Assembly: GCF_024295805.1 (NCBI RefSeq)
Contig: NZ_JANCLX010000038.1
Span: 21,200-85,199 of the forward strand
DNA: 64,000 nucleotides
Source: Streptomyces cucumeris
Lineage (GTDB): Bacteria; Actinomycetota; Actinomycetes; Streptomycetales; Streptomycetaceae
Direction: 5' to 3'
The position numbers were made by a program, and so were the translations under genes. How positions within the stretch are numbered: the first letter of the stretch is position 1; each line of letters opens with the position of its first letter. Positions 11,401 to 18,135 of the stretch are shown here, piece after piece. The notes beneath the pieces were generated by a model. That model was not told the DNA's origin, did no database searches, and saw only the letters and a program-made list of their open reading frames with translations.

Positions 11401-11840
11401 GCCCCGCGGACGCGCTCCACCTGCTGGACCCGCCGCCACCTGGCTCCGGCCCGCTCTACCAGCGTTACGACGAGGGCGAGTTGCAGACGCTCTTCGCACA
11501 CGAGCTGGGGCTCGGCGGAAGTGGCCGGGAGGGCGAGGCCGCCCGGGAGTACGCCGAGCGGCTCACCCGGCGCTGTCTGGCCAACCTCCGTGCCATGGCG
11601 GAACACCGGCTGCCGTTGCTGACCACCACCCCGGCGCGGGTGTGGCTGGCCCGGCTCCCGGTGAACGGCCTGCCGCCACTCGGCTCGCCCGCCGTGCAAC
11701 GTGCGTCGTGGCGGGCCCACCTGACCGCGCCGGGCGACTGGCGGGAACTGGAGACCACGCACTACGGCCTGGTCCGCCCGCCCCATGTCGAGGCGATATC
11801 GGCCGCGGTCAACGCCGTCCACCACGAGGCGGCCGGCTGA
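2499..11840 (+). CDS. Hybrid NRPS-PKS: A-T-C-A-T-KS-KR-T-TE
   Basis: This 3,113-residue megasynthase would load one amino acid, couple it to a second, extend by one ketide unit, reduce the beta-keto group and release. A1 spans about 25-540. The first carrier has GGDSL (Ser590). The condensation domain has HHIAVDG (H774, H775, D779). A2 spans about 1094-1590 and its carrier serine is Ser1635 in an atypical AGASSL. The ketosynthase has Cys1877, His2013 and His2051 intact. The ketoreductase has GGTGGIG near 2528 and the catalytic Lys, Ser and Tyr, but the usual Asn of YAAAN is Ala. The last carrier is Ser2808 and the thioesterase is GWSFG (Ser2950). A2 reads D-V-Q-F-V-A-H-V-V-K by hand alignment, a proline-type code. 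A1 has a hydrophobic pocket (D-A-F). No acyltransferase lies between KS and KR, only the usual post-KS linker, so malonyl transfer must come from elsewhere. There is no condensation domain before A1, which fits a loading role. Confidence 0.95.
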   Translation: MAMPTHGLPPAERPGPHDPSVPSGAPEDGIPARAATGLAHGVHLQAQRTPHAVALVDGGRRFSYTALDTAGADVATALRRHGVRPGDAVAVGLPRSWHLVVVVLGALRLGARVVPLDTQSPPERQAHILTDSGSVVLVHGATAPHDPPATVRTLPAVGLLAAVTDADEPGDGEAPADDVVDGFPERPGGLMLYTSGTTGRPKGVELPEAGVMRMALPGWLRLEAGARYSCLSNPAFDAINFELWTPLLTGGCCVVLRDEDVQSPHRLAAALLRERIDTVLVTTALFHAVVDTVPSCFAGAHQVLVGGEQLNPAVVRRWYEHNASGSTVLRNAYGPTEVCTIALSHPLPRDVDAEVVPVGRPIPETGALLVTPDAERVAGPGEVAELLLSGPGVATGYRDLPEETARRFVRLPWYDDGRERYYRTGDLVRADDDGVISYLGRVDRQVKVRGFRIEPAEVERRIAAHPAVRQAYVCTREVPATAGHELVAYLVVAPELDFEEFDRHLTSAVPAYMRPHRVHRVDALPLTGNGKVDRAALLRGSDRPWQPSAGAGPVAPVTALQREVLEMAEEVLGTSGLRLADRWISSGGDSLRALRFRFEIRRRWGHELGQAAVMHADFAAIAETIEQAGSGAGPRYPVPTPPSGATRGPATSEQQRLWLHHQRFPGTRGYTVGQTLRLDGAVDRTALRRALCDLVARHPALRTGFEPSPDGLLQVVGEPYDPWTEPEATAAAGEEAAARADRFFAEPHDLASPRMLAACWLPDPNGGTLLLRLHHIAVDGWSLTVLFRDLSACYARALRTPKAALPEPSAAPTPLDHAAWQADWFAGDGYRALRAGLREVRATGEEPDEPARQSHERSLPEGRLLHTVLDPDRRAAVDRLCGELDLSRFELLLGVFAWSLYAVTGRTRPRIATPVTGRPVREFESSVGMFANTVLLPVAVAPRGELRAELLRLGTAVREALEWQDVSLADVLEDRDHPPGRPPFDVLFVLENTDFGALELPGVTTRPVWRAPAEAKTPLTVSLVEHPDGFDCLWEYAAGHFTAAEIDALDRLFRTGLDLLGAGRSATPVELAAPYRRGLPEFGRGAAPAEGWTTVAEGFALQVTRTPDAPALMAADGPVTYARLDGWAAALAEELRAAHPLPAGDARPRHVALYLEPSVEHVVALLALARLNWTAVPLDPAYPAGLVRQILHQVDPVCVLLAPGHGPSFDVVDPGGAPRRTVTLAEGERPAVPLPPHTGRPLYTLFTSGSTGVPKGVQVSDHTLANLLHWQTAEGGLGAPAVTQQFSMLSFDVSFQEIFTTLCGGGCLHLVHRGWRQDVPALLDQLESAGVERIFMPYVALQLLAEHAVHLGRYPSRLREVVTAGEQLVCTDAIRRWFAGLPGARLFNHYGPTETHVVSALCLDGDPQRWPERPAIGTPVAGALLRVVDPAGEPLPAGCVGDLLIGGTMVSRCYLGDTALNRERFAELPGAGLFYRSGDRASFGHDGLLHHHGRDDQQIKLSGHRLELGQVEAALLRHPRVVNAVVVPEGGGLTACLECRDTTPSARELADHLVPLLPPHVRIDRFRRLESLPRTPSGKLDRRTALRTPGEELRHAPADGQPLSHAESELATAFETVTGLPIGPDQTFFAAGASSLALMRFHLRCTTTLGLRFEIADLFEHVTVRALARFLDGTGPDRRSVASATDPADAADLPAPAGRAPLGRAGSGASSAEVAGTAGPEPIAVVGMAVRLPGAPDLRSFWELIRHGGRGIEYFDAPDGLVGARSQMDGLLEFDPEHFGISRQEARLMDPQQRHTLMTCVEALAHAGIADTSDLRVGLVASAGENTYFQGMLRQTDPDRLPDGFQLALHHDKDFLATKAAYHLDLTGPAFTVQAACASSLFAVHVAAGLLRQGDAEVMLAGGALVDTGLSDGYRYKPQHIYSEDGHCRSFSDDATGTVGSSGVGMLVLKPLRLARRAGDTVYALVTGSAVNNDGADKLGYSAPSLAGQREVIRTALRRSGRTGADLGYVEAHGTGTRLGDPVEVGALRQAFEVPESGRTALSSVKSQIGHLGAAAGVVGLVRAALSVHHGLIPPTLDFRALNPQLGPDPTPFYIPTRALPWPSDRPRVAAVSSFGIGGANAHAVIEAGEPGRPADPAPPCLLLSASSEVALRADAERIAAYLTEHPEAYPAVLRHLQAGRPARRRRMAAVCPDVASAVRWLRTATSTTVEPGAERVTAADHGAPRLVADWLAGHRIDWPEGPAQAPWDFPPPAFARAEYDIERVAAAPEPTTATWPERLAEEEWLHQPHWVRYRRATTVGATATGTEAATHPLVLVTDGPADPGEVRALRSVRPRVVLVSAGSGFARLGDDSYQVDPTDPASLGALLDALGDLGPVDWLHAVPLGVTGPVDTERLARARRACLDAPAALVRAAAGRTGLTPRPVWLSYRARPVDGPVERPELALLAGVTEVAPQEGATAGHWVDLPAAGPSGWAAPLAELLAADGEPPAHLALRHGYWWRQATLPVPAPPADTPVVPAAADTAHLILGGTGGIGATIAAWLLERTRGRVLLLARRPELPESLMPWADRIELVEADLATGTPDRLTSLVAGRTGRLDTVVHAAGAGVGGLIARRDPAAAHSGSAAKLHGALLVERLVERFRPHLAVYCSSMAGTLGGVGQLDYAAAAGALDAFAHHEPPRPAGSGTTLRLAIGWDVWREAGMALRAPATDIRHQAHLAVGLTVAEGRRTLARALATQLPQVLVSTTEPMASRAFYTGPAPAPDTADAPPGPMAAVTEPAALLGDWLCEWLGLDTLDPDDSLYDLGADSLTLLDLIGEMKRHFDVELDLAELSHQVSLTEVLTLLDRARVPVPAATGTAEATDDVTLEVWQRGTGAEVLCLVHPVGGDIQAYRALVAGLDPRLTVALIADPALRRSGGPEWNIAERARHYHAALEARFPAATWHRQLAGWSFGAWVALGMAAEAEAAGRPADALHLLDPPPPGSGPLYQRYDEGELQTLFAHELGLGGSGREGEAAREYAERLTRRCLANLRAMAEHRLPLLTTTPARVWLARLPVNGLPPLGSPAVQRASWRAHLTAPGDWRELETTHYGLVRPPHVEAISAAVNAVHHEAAG

Positions 11841-11897
11841 CCAGCGGTCGCGGACATCCCCCCCACCCACCCTTTGCCGCATCCAGCAGGGAGAGCC

Positions 11898-12770
11898 ATG
11901 GAAGCGTACGAACTCGACGCCATCAAACGGATCACCACCCGCCCACGGGAGGCGTACCGGACCATCGAGGTCGCGCCGATCACCCCGGTCATCGGTGCCG
12001 AGGTCTCCGGTCTTGACCTCACCCAGGAGCTGACCGAGGAACAGCTCAGCGAGGTCCGCCGCGCCTTCCTCGACCACCATGTGCTGGTCTTCCACGAGCA
12101 GGACATCACCTTCGACGACCACAAGCGGTTCGCCGGCCACTTCGGCGAGCTGCGCCCGGTGAACCCGCCGCCACCGGAAGGCGACCCGTACCTGCTGGAG
12201 ATTCGCACCAGCCCCGACGCGAACAACGTCGCCGGCAACGGCTGGCACGCCGACGGCACCGCGGACGCCGAGCCCTCGCTCGGCTCTATGCTGCACATCC
12301 TGCGGACCCCTGAGCCGGAGTGCGGCGGCGACACCATGTTCGCCAATATGCACCTCGCCTACGAGATGCTCTCCCCCACCCTGCGCGGGCTGCTGGACGG
12401 GCTGACCGCCGTGCACGACGGCGGGCTGTCGCTGAAGGGGTACACCCTGCCGCCGGACTACGTGGTACCGAAGTCCGAACACCCGCTGGTGGTCCGGCAC
12501 CCGGAGACCGACCGCCCGGTCCTCTACGTCAACCCCGCCTACACCGACCGCATCCCGCAGCTTTCGGCCGACGAGAGCCGAGCGGTGCTGGACCTGCTCT
12601 TCAAGGTGGTCGCCGAACGCCCGTTGCTCTGCTGCCGGGTGCGCTGGGAGCCCAACACCCTGGTGTTCTGGGACAACCGCTGTGTGCAGCACCACGCGAT
12701 CTACGACTACCACCCGCACACCCGCTACGGCCGCCGGGTGGCCATCAATGGCGGCCCGCTCAAGGGCTGA
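11898..12770 (+). CDS. TauD/TfdA-family Fe(II)/2-oxoglutarate dioxygenase
   Basis: This 290-residue enzyme belongs to the taurine dioxygenase family, which couples 2-oxoglutarate decarboxylation to substrate hydroxylation. The metal triad is visible: H117 and D119 in WHAD, and H265 in NRCVQHH. An arginine in YGRRV would hold the 2-oxoglutarate carboxylate. I chose the ATG at 11898 because it follows GGGAGA at a good distance; an in-frame TTG at 11874 lacks a ribosome site. It lies 57 bp after the hybrid synthetase on the same strand and is followed by a strong hairpin, so it is probably the last gene of the cluster. A TauD-type enzyme is a conserved partner of the NRPS and NRPS/PKS genes in detoxin/rimosamide clusters. 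Hydroxylation of the proline-derived part or of another residue is inferred, not shown. Confidence 0.93.
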   Translation: MEAYELDAIKRITTRPREAYRTIEVAPITPVIGAEVSGLDLTQELTEEQLSEVRRAFLDHHVLVFHEQDITFDDHKRFAGHFGELRPVNPPPPEGDPYLLEIRTSPDANNVAGNGWHADGTADAEPSLGSMLHILRTPEPECGGDTMFANMHLAYEMLSPTLRGLLDGLTAVHDGGLSLKGYTLPPDYVVPKSEHPLVVRHPETDRPVLYVNPAYTDRIPQLSADESRAVLDLLFKVVAERPLLCCRVRWEPNTLVFWDNRCVQHHAIYDYHPHTRYGRRVAINGGPLKG

Positions 12771-12787
12771 GCCATCGAGACGGACGT

Positions 12788-12830
12788 GCGCGGTGTGGGC
12801 CACCCGGAGGCCCGGTGGCCCACACCGCGC
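12788..12830. terminator. Strong bidirectional hairpin terminator
   Basis: A perfect 17-bp stem (GCGCGGTGTGGGCCACC paired with its complement at 12814-12830) encloses a 9-base loop. It sits between the convergent stops of the dioxygenase (12770) and the DJ-1-type gene (12873), so it can serve both strands. Confidence 0.85.
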
Positions 12831-12872
12831 CCGTCATGTGGTGAAGGGCCGCCCGTCCCGGGTGAGGTCGGC

Positions 12873-13475
12873 TCACACCGGTGGTTGCGGGTCGTACTGG
12901 ATACCACGTCGCACCTCCTGCGCGCGCTCCGCGGAGGCAAGCCGGGCCACCAGGTGAAGGGCCATGTCGATGCCCGCCGAGATCCCGGCAGAGGTGATCA
13001 CGTCGCCGTCGTCCACGAACCGCTCGTCGGCCCGTACATCGATCGTCGGGTCCAGCTCCGCGAGGCGGTCCAGCGAGGCCCAGTGCGTCGTCGCCGACCG
13101 TCCCGCCAGCAACCCCGCCGCCGCGAAGACCAGCGAGCCGGTGCACACACTCATCATCAGGCGTACCGACCGCCGCTGGGACCGCACCCACTCCAGATGG
13201 CCGGTGTCGTCGAGCTGAGGACGGGTCCCCCGGCCACCGGGGTGCAGCAGCACATCCAGCGGCGGCATCCCGGCCATCGCATGGTGCGCCTCGATGGTGA
13301 GCCCCTTCGCACAGGTCACCGGTCCACCGTCGGCGGAGAGGCAGAAGACCTGCCACCCGTCCTGGGGAAAGGTGCGTGTCCAGTACGACAGGACCTCCCA
13401 CGGACCGACCGCGTCCAGCTCCTCGACATCAGGGAACAGCAGGATCCCCACATTGCGTGTGTCTTCGTTGGCCAT
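12873..13475 (-). CDS. DJ-1/PfpI family protein (GlxA / isonitrile hydratase-like)
   Basis: This protein of about 200 residues is in the DJ-1/PfpI superfamily of class-I glutamine-amidotransferase fold. The early NVGILLFPDVEELD and the cysteine elbow SVCTGSLVFAAAGLL place it with isonitrile (isocyanide) hydratase-like and GlxA-type sensors. The cysteine of VCTGS is the likely nucleophile. There is no C-terminal AraC helix-turn-helix, so it is an enzyme-like form and not a GlxA regulator. The first in-frame start gives a basic 20-residue extension; the ATG at 13475 starts the family fold (MANEDTRNVGIL). It converges on the biosynthetic cluster and is separated from it by a hairpin, so membership in the cluster is doubtful. 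Confidence 0.85.
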   Translation of the reverse strand: MANEDTRNVGILLFPDVEELDAVGPWEVLSYWTRTFPQDGWQVFCLSADGGPVTCAKGLTIEAHHAMAGMPPLDVLLHPGGRGTRPQLDDTGHLEWVRSQRRSVRLMMSVCTGSLVFAAAGLLAGRSATTHWASLDRLAELDPTIDVRADERFVDDGDVITSAGISAGIDMALHLVARLASAERAQEVRRGIQYDPQPPV

Positions 13476-13561
13476 GCCGTGATCCAAGCAGAAGCGCTCT
13501 CCCCGCCCCGGAATTCCCACGCCGCATCGCCGCACCCCCGCCCCCTGCCACTCCCCGTCCG

Positions 13562-14719
13562 TCAGCCCTGCCTGCCGTCCTGACTGACCGGTGCGAGTCC
13601 GAGGACACCCTCGGGGTCGGCTGGGTTCACACCCCGCACATCGCCCACGTAGAGCCCGACCCGGGCCTTGTAGCGGTCGAGTGCGGTGCGGTCGCTCATG
13701 AAGTCCCGCAGTCCCAGCGGGTTCATCTGTGCGTAGTCGAAGATGTTCTTGCGCCCCGACGGAGGAGCGACGTCCTTGCGCGCGCTCCAGGTCCCGATGT
13801 CGTTCCGCTGGGCCTCCTTCGACAGCAGCCAGCTCATGTAGAGCCTGGCGGCGGCCTTGTGCGGCGCGGCCTTGAGGATGGCGGCGGTCTGGGGCCAGGC
13901 GACCCAGGGGCTCTTCCGGGGCAGGCTGGTGACGGAGCGGCCGGAGAAGCTGCCACCGCTGCCGAAGTTGGCCACGTAGTCGCCGGTGCCGACGAGGTCG
14001 GCCGAATCCTGGGTGCCACGGACGAACTTCGGGTTCTGGGCCATGAGCTTCTTCAGGTAGGCGAAGCCGTAGCGATCGGTGAGCTGCTTGAAGTAGTACA
14101 GGACGGCGTCGTCATCATTGGGGTAGGTGAAGACGAGCTTGTTCTTGAACTCGGGCCGCAGGAAGTCCTCGGCCTCGACGGGCGCCTCGTCCCCCAGCGT
14201 GGTGGCGGTGACATTGCCGAAGGCGTAGAAGAGTGCCCCCGTGAAGTAGCCGTCCGGGTCCTTGACCTGGTCGTACACCTGGTCCCAGCCGACCGGCCGA
14301 TAGCGCTCCAGTGCGCCTTCCCGCTTCCATCGGGGGAAGTCGTCGAGCGTCTGCAGATGCGTGACGTCCACGACGACCTTCTTCCGGGCGATCTGGTCGT
14401 CGATACGGGCGTCGTGGTTCTTGCTGAAGTCCACGACCATGTTCACCTTCATCTTCGGGAACTTCTTGATGAAGGCGTCGCGGAGGTAGTCGGCCTGGCC
14501 CGGCTTGTCGCCGCCGGCGTAGACGGTCAGTGTGCCGCCCTCGGCCACGGCCGCCGCGTAGAGCTTCCGGAGTTGCTCCTCCTCGCCACCACCGGTGGTG
14601 TGCACGCCTCGTGCGCCGCCCCGCGCCCCGGAGGTGTCGGCCAGGGCGACCGCCATACCGCTGGTGCCCATCACCCCGAGCGCGACGGCTCCGATCAGAG
14701 TTCTGCGGGTGGCCTTCAT
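13562..14719 (-). CDS. Tat-exported extracellular solute-binding protein (ABC type)
   Basis: This 385-residue protein has a twin-arginine signal (MKATRRTLIGAVALG, then a hydrophobic run ending near ALADT). The mature part resembles iron/spermidine-type periplasmic binding proteins: GGTLTVYAGGDKPGQ near the start, KFPKMKVNMVVDFS, then a C-terminal lobe with YMSWLLSKEAQ. It would capture a ligand, possibly a metal-organic complex, outside the cell for an ABC importer. No permease or ATPase gene is adjacent, so it is an orphan here. The ligand cannot be told from sequence. The 87-bp gap to the DJ-1 gene downstream makes shared transcription possible. Confidence 0.85.
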   Translation of the reverse strand: MKATRRTLIGAVALGVMGTSGMAVALADTSGARGGARGVHTTGGGEEEQLRKLYAAAVAEGGTLTVYAGGDKPGQADYLRDAFIKKFPKMKVNMVVDFSKNHDARIDDQIARKKVVVDVTHLQTLDDFPRWKREGALERYRPVGWDQVYDQVKDPDGYFTGALFYAFGNVTATTLGDEAPVEAEDFLRPEFKNKLVFTYPNDDDAVLYYFKQLTDRYGFAYLKKLMAQNPKFVRGTQDSADLVGTGDYVANFGSGGSFSGRSVTSLPRKSPWVAWPQTAAILKAAPHKAAARLYMSWLLSKEAQRNDIGTWSARKDVAPPSGRKNIFDYAQMNPLGLRDFMSDRTALDRYKARVGLYVGDVRGVNPADPEGVLGLAPVSQDGRQG

Positions 14720-14865
14720 GACAACTCCCCAATGCGTAGATGTACGTCCACGAGGTCGGCCGTGGCCCGGTCAGCATGCAGACGGAACTTCTGTGTTCCC
14801 TCTGAGGGGAAGCTGTGAGGAGTGCCCGACGGTGGGGCAAGGCGGCTGATCAGTACCCTCACCGC

Positions 14866-15432
14866 ATGGGGCTGGACATCACGGTGATGATCGTCGACTG
14901 GTCATGGCTGGGAGAGGTGGAGGAGCGGCGGCGGCAGCTGGCGTACGCGATCCTGGACGGCACGCTGATCTCGATCGACCGGGTCGCCGACCAGAAGCCG
15001 TACTACTCCGGCAAACACAAACGGCACGGCGTGAACGTGCAGGTCATCGCGGACGCCGCCGGCGGGCTCGTCTGGGCGTCACCGGCACTACCCGGCTCGG
15101 CGCATGATCTGACCGCCGCCCGGGCCCACGGCATCATCGACGCGCTGACCAGCGAGAAGGTGATGACCTTCGCCGACAAGGGGTACCAAGGCGCCCGCGG
15201 AAGCGTCCGCACGCCGTTCAAACGACGTCGATTCAGGCCCGAGCTGTCCCGGCGGCAGAAGGCCGTCAACCGCGCCCACGCGAAGATCCGCGCTCGTGGC
15301 GAACGGGCCATCGCTACCCTCAAGACCTGGAGAATCCTGGACAAGCTGCGCTGCTGCCCGCGCCGAGCCACCGCAATCGTGCAGGCCATCCTCGTCCTGC
15401 ACCACGTCGAGTCACCGCGCTACGAAGGATGA
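14866..15432 (+). pseudogene. IS5-type (DDE_Tnp_4) transposase remnant
   Basis: From about 14920 the frame encodes the catalytic half of an IS5-family transposase. It shows the first Asp in ILDGTLISIDR, YYSGKHKRHG, PGSAHDLTAAR, the second Asp in FADKGYQG and the Glu in ARGERAIATLKTWR. The family is usually 250 residues or more with an N-terminal DNA-binding part. Here the sequence upstream of LAYAILDG does not look like that domain, so the 5' half is missing. No left terminal repeat is seen. The stop lies 12 bases inside the converging exporter gene, and the bases after it (AAACGGCTCACTG) resemble an IS right end. I infer a 5'-truncated, inactive copy. Confidence 0.8.
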
Positions 15433-16703
15433 AACGGCTCACTGGATGCCGGCTCGTCTGCGATCGATGTGCCGGCGCGGTCGCCGGTGCCCGGCAGGTC
15501 CTGGCGAGCCGGCCTGCGAGTGCGCTCACCGGGCATCGACCGGGTGAGGACGCCGAATGTGAGCAGAGCGAGCGCCGGCAGCACGGCGACGATGATTCCC
15601 ATCGGCAAGGCGTCGGCGGCGCCACCCGCGCCGGCCAGCGGAGCAAGTGCCCCGCCGAACATGAACTGGCTGAAGCCGAGCAGAGCGGCGGCCGACCCGG
15701 CGTGTCCGCCGTGGTCGGCCAGGGCCTGGGCCGCGGCGTTCGGCATGACCAGGCCCACGCTGGAGACCAGGACGAACAGGCCGATCAGGAGCACGGGCAG
15801 GGGTGCCCGTGTCAGCACCGCGCCCAGGACCGTGGTGCCACCGGCTGTCGCGCCCAGCAGACCGGCGAGCAGCAGCACGCGGGCTCCGGCCCGGGCCACC
15901 AGCCGGCCGCTGATCTGGGCGGCCACAACGAGTCCGGCGGCGTTGACGGCGAACACGGCGCTGTACTGCTGCGGTGACAGGCCGTGGATTTCCTGCAGGA
16001 CGAACGGCGAGCCGGAGATGTAGGCGAACATCGCCGCGAAGACCAGGCCGTTGGCCAGGACGTACCCGGTGAAGACCCGGTCGCTGAGCTGCTGCCCGAC
16101 GACAGCCAGCAGCGGCTGGCGTGACGCGGAGGGCCGGGTCTCCGGCAGTCCTGCGGCGGAGGCCGCTAGCATCACGGCGCCGAGTACGGCCAGGCTCACG
16201 AAGATTCCAGGCCAGGCCGTGACGCGCAGTAGCTGGCCGCCGAGGACCGGCGCGAACACCGGCGCCAGGCCGGTGATCAAGGTCAGTGCGGAGAAGAGAC
16301 GTGCGGTGCGGGTTCCGGAGGTGCGGTCGCGGACCATGGCGTTGGCGATGACGATGCCGAACGCCCCGCCGATGCCCTGGACCAGGCGTAGGCCGACGAA
16401 GGTCCGGACGTCGGGCGCCACCGCGCAGAGCGCGCTGGCGATCGTGTAGAGGGCGAGGCCCGCCAGCAACGGACGCCGCCGGCCGTAGGTGTCGCTCAGC
16501 GGCCCGGCGATCAGCTGCCCGATGGCCAGCCCGGCCAGACAGGCGGTGATGGTGAGCTGGGTGGCCGCGGCGCTGGCGCGCAGATCGCCGGCGAGGTCCG
16601 GCAGTCCGGGCAGGTAGCCGTCGATGGACAGTGGTCCCAGGGCCACGAGCGCTGCGAGCAGGACGATGAATCGGGTGTGCCGGCCGGCGGCGTCGTTGCT
16701 CAT
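15420..16703 (-). CDS. MFS exporter, Bcr/CflA drug-resistance type
   Basis: This 427-residue 12-helix major facilitator protein has the Bcr/CflA signature: an early PLSIDGYLPGLPDLAGDL, the loop motif GPLSDTYGRRRPLL, and RLVQGIGGAFG with MVRDR in helix 5. Members export drugs such as bicyclomycin or chloramphenicol, or metabolites, by proton antiport. It begins 3 bases after the stop of the NAD(P)-binding gene upstream, so the two are in one operon with the metallo-beta-lactamase-fold gene. The last codons (SEPFHPS) and the TAG stop at 15420-15422 lie in sequence shared with the right end of the IS remnant. The original C-terminus was therefore probably replaced by the insertion. The membrane core is complete, so function is likely kept. 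Confidence 0.9.
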   Translation of the reverse strand: MSNDAAGRHTRFIVLLAALVALGPLSIDGYLPGLPDLAGDLRASAAATQLTITACLAGLAIGQLIAGPLSDTYGRRRPLLAGLALYTIASALCAVAPDVRTFVGLRLVQGIGGAFGIVIANAMVRDRTSGTRTARLFSALTLITGLAPVFAPVLGGQLLRVTAWPGIFVSLAVLGAVMLAASAAGLPETRPSASRQPLLAVVGQQLSDRVFTGYVLANGLVFAAMFAYISGSPFVLQEIHGLSPQQYSAVFAVNAAGLVVAAQISGRLVARAGARVLLLAGLLGATAGGTTVLGAVLTRAPLPVLLIGLFVLVSSVGLVMPNAAAQALADHGGHAGSAAALLGFSQFMFGGALAPLAGAGGAADALPMGIIVAVLPALALLTFGVLTRSMPGERTRRPARQDLPGTGDRAGTSIADEPASSEPFHPS

Positions 16704-16706
16704 GGC

Positions 16707-17351
16707 TCAGTACGCCACGGTGATGCGGCGGCGGATCGCGGTGTCGCTCTCGATCGTGTCGGCCAAGGCGATCGCGTAGTCGGCGTACGAGATGCGGCTG
16801 TTGCCGTCGTCGTCGGTGAGCAGGGTGTCCCCGGCGCTGCGGTAGGCCCCGGTCCGCTCGCCCGCTCCGATGACCGCGGCGGGCGACACGTACGTCCAGT
16901 CGAGGTCGTGCACGCCGCGGTAGAGGTCGAGCGCTTCGGACTGGGCCTCGGCGTTGGCCTTCCACAGCGCGGGGAAGTCCGGGTCGTCCATGACCCGGGC
17001 GCCGGTCGGCGTGCGCAGGCTACCGGCACCGCCGATGGTGACCAGGCGGGTGACGCCGGCTCGGCGGAGTCCGTCGATCAGCGCACGGGCGGCACCGACG
17101 ATCGTGGCGCGGTCGTTCTCCTGGCCGATCCGGGGGCCGACGGCCGACAGTACGGCGTCGTGGGAGGCAGCGAGGCCGGCGACCGCGGCGGCGTCCGTGA
17201 CGTCACCGGTGGTCACGGTCAGGGCCTTGTGCTCGAGGCCGTCGACGTGCCCGGCTCGGGTGACCGCGGTGACGGTGTGGCCGCGACGCAGTAGTTCCTC
17301 GGTGGTGGGCCGGCCGATGTTGCCGCTGGCACCGAACAGGACGATCTTCAT
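16707..17351 (-). CDS. NAD(P)H-binding protein, atypical SDR (NmrA/YwnB-like)
   Basis: This 214-residue Rossmann protein opens with the nucleotide loop FGASGNIGRPTTEELLRRGH and continues with GDVTDAAAVAGL, AVGPR and VTIGGAGSL. It lacks the classical YxxxK pair of short-chain dehydrogenases, as is usual for NAD(P)H-binding atypical SDR proteins that act as reductases or redox sensors. The ATG at 17351 is preceded by AAGGAG; longer in-frame starts overlap the neighbouring gene. It lies between the metallo-beta-lactamase-fold gene (23-bp gap) and the exporter (3-bp gap), in a unit divergent from the HxlR regulator. Substrate unknown. HxlR-controlled reductase genes often respond to reactive electrophiles. 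Confidence 0.85.
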   Translation of the reverse strand: MKIVLFGASGNIGRPTTEELLRRGHTVTAVTRAGHVDGLEHKALTVTTGDVTDAAAVAGLAASHDAVLSAVGPRIGQENDRATIVGAARALIDGLRRAGVTRLVTIGGAGSLRTPTGARVMDDPDFPALWKANAEAQSEALDLYRGVHDLDWTYVSPAAVIGAGERTGAYRSAGDTLLTDDDGNSRISYADYAIALADTIESDTAIRRRITVAY

Positions 17352-17374
17352 GTGTTGCTCCTTGTTTCTGATGG

Positions 17375-18127
17375 TCAGAGGACGGGCTGGCCGTCGGCGA
17401 TGATGGCCGCGGTGATGCCCCGCTCGTCGGCGGCGTGCTGGAAGCGCTGCTCGATGTCGGGTTGTTCGGTGTAGAACGGCGGGTTGTGGAACAGGCCGTA
17501 GTGCATGGCGCAGACGGTGTCGGCGCCGAGTGCGACGGCGGCCTCGACGCCCTGCTCGGGGGTCATGGTCGCCGGGACGTTGGCCGCGTAGCCCTCGAAG
17601 TGGGCGATGACGCCGTTGACCGGGACGAACGCGACGTCGAACGGGCCGTGGTCGCGGGCGATCTGCCACCAGCTGCCGTGCCACTGGGTGTCGCCGCAGT
17701 GGATGACCCGCCGGCCGGCGCCTTCGACGACCCAGGCGACCTGGTCACAGTCGTTGCCGCGCCAGTCCAGCGAGGTGACCGGGGTGACGGTCAGCTTTCC
17801 GATGCGCCGTGACTGGCCCAGGTCCTGGGCAACGGGGGTGATGCCCGCCTCGCGCAGCCCGGCCGCGCTCGGGGTGTGGCAGCCGATCGTGCCGGTGGCC
17901 GCGATCCGGGCGATCAGGTCGTGGTCGTAGTGGTCGGGGTGCAGGTGGGTGATGAGGGCGTGGGTGCCGGGCGGGGTATCGACCGGGTCGACCGGCCGGT
18001 GCGGCGGCCCCATCACCGGCGCCAGCGGAGCGACGTTCTCGAGCGGGTCGATCAGCAGGCGGGTGTCGCCGAGACGGATCTCGACGCCGGCCCAGGCCAG
18101 CCGACGCACGGAAAGGGTGGTGGTCAT
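17375..18127 (-). CDS. Metallo-beta-lactamase-fold hydrolase (UlaG/YtnP-like)
   Basis: This 250-residue protein has the zinc-binding motif HLHPDHYDHD, an Asp in HCGDTQWHG and a late histidine in CAMHYGLF, the order seen in the UlaG/RNase Z-like branch of the superfamily. The reaction could be hydrolysis of a lactone or phosphoester; the sequence does not decide. The ATG at 18127 follows a promoter that places the transcription start almost on the start codon (-35 TTGACT, 18-bp spacer, -10 TAGCGT, 8 bases to ATG). It is the first gene of the three-gene unit running to the exporter. An inverted repeat covering its -35 suggests repression by the divergent HxlR protein. Confidence 0.87.
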   Translation of the reverse strand: MTTTLSVRRLAWAGVEIRLGDTRLLIDPLENVAPLAPVMGPPHRPVDPVDTPPGTHALITHLHPDHYDHDLIARIAATGTIGCHTPSAAGLREAGITPVAQDLGQSRRIGKLTVTPVTSLDWRGNDCDQVAWVVEGAGRRVIHCGDTQWHGSWWQIARDHGPFDVAFVPVNGVIAHFEGYAANVPATMTPEQGVEAAVALGADTVCAMHYGLFHNPPFYTEQPDIEQRFQHAADERGITAAIIADGQPVL

Positions 18128-18135
18128 GGGCAGCG

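Noticed and set aside
12873..14719. DJ-1 and solute-binding genes as part of the detoxin-like cluster
   Set aside because: They are on the opposite strand beyond a strong bidirectional terminator and have no obvious role in peptide or ketide assembly.
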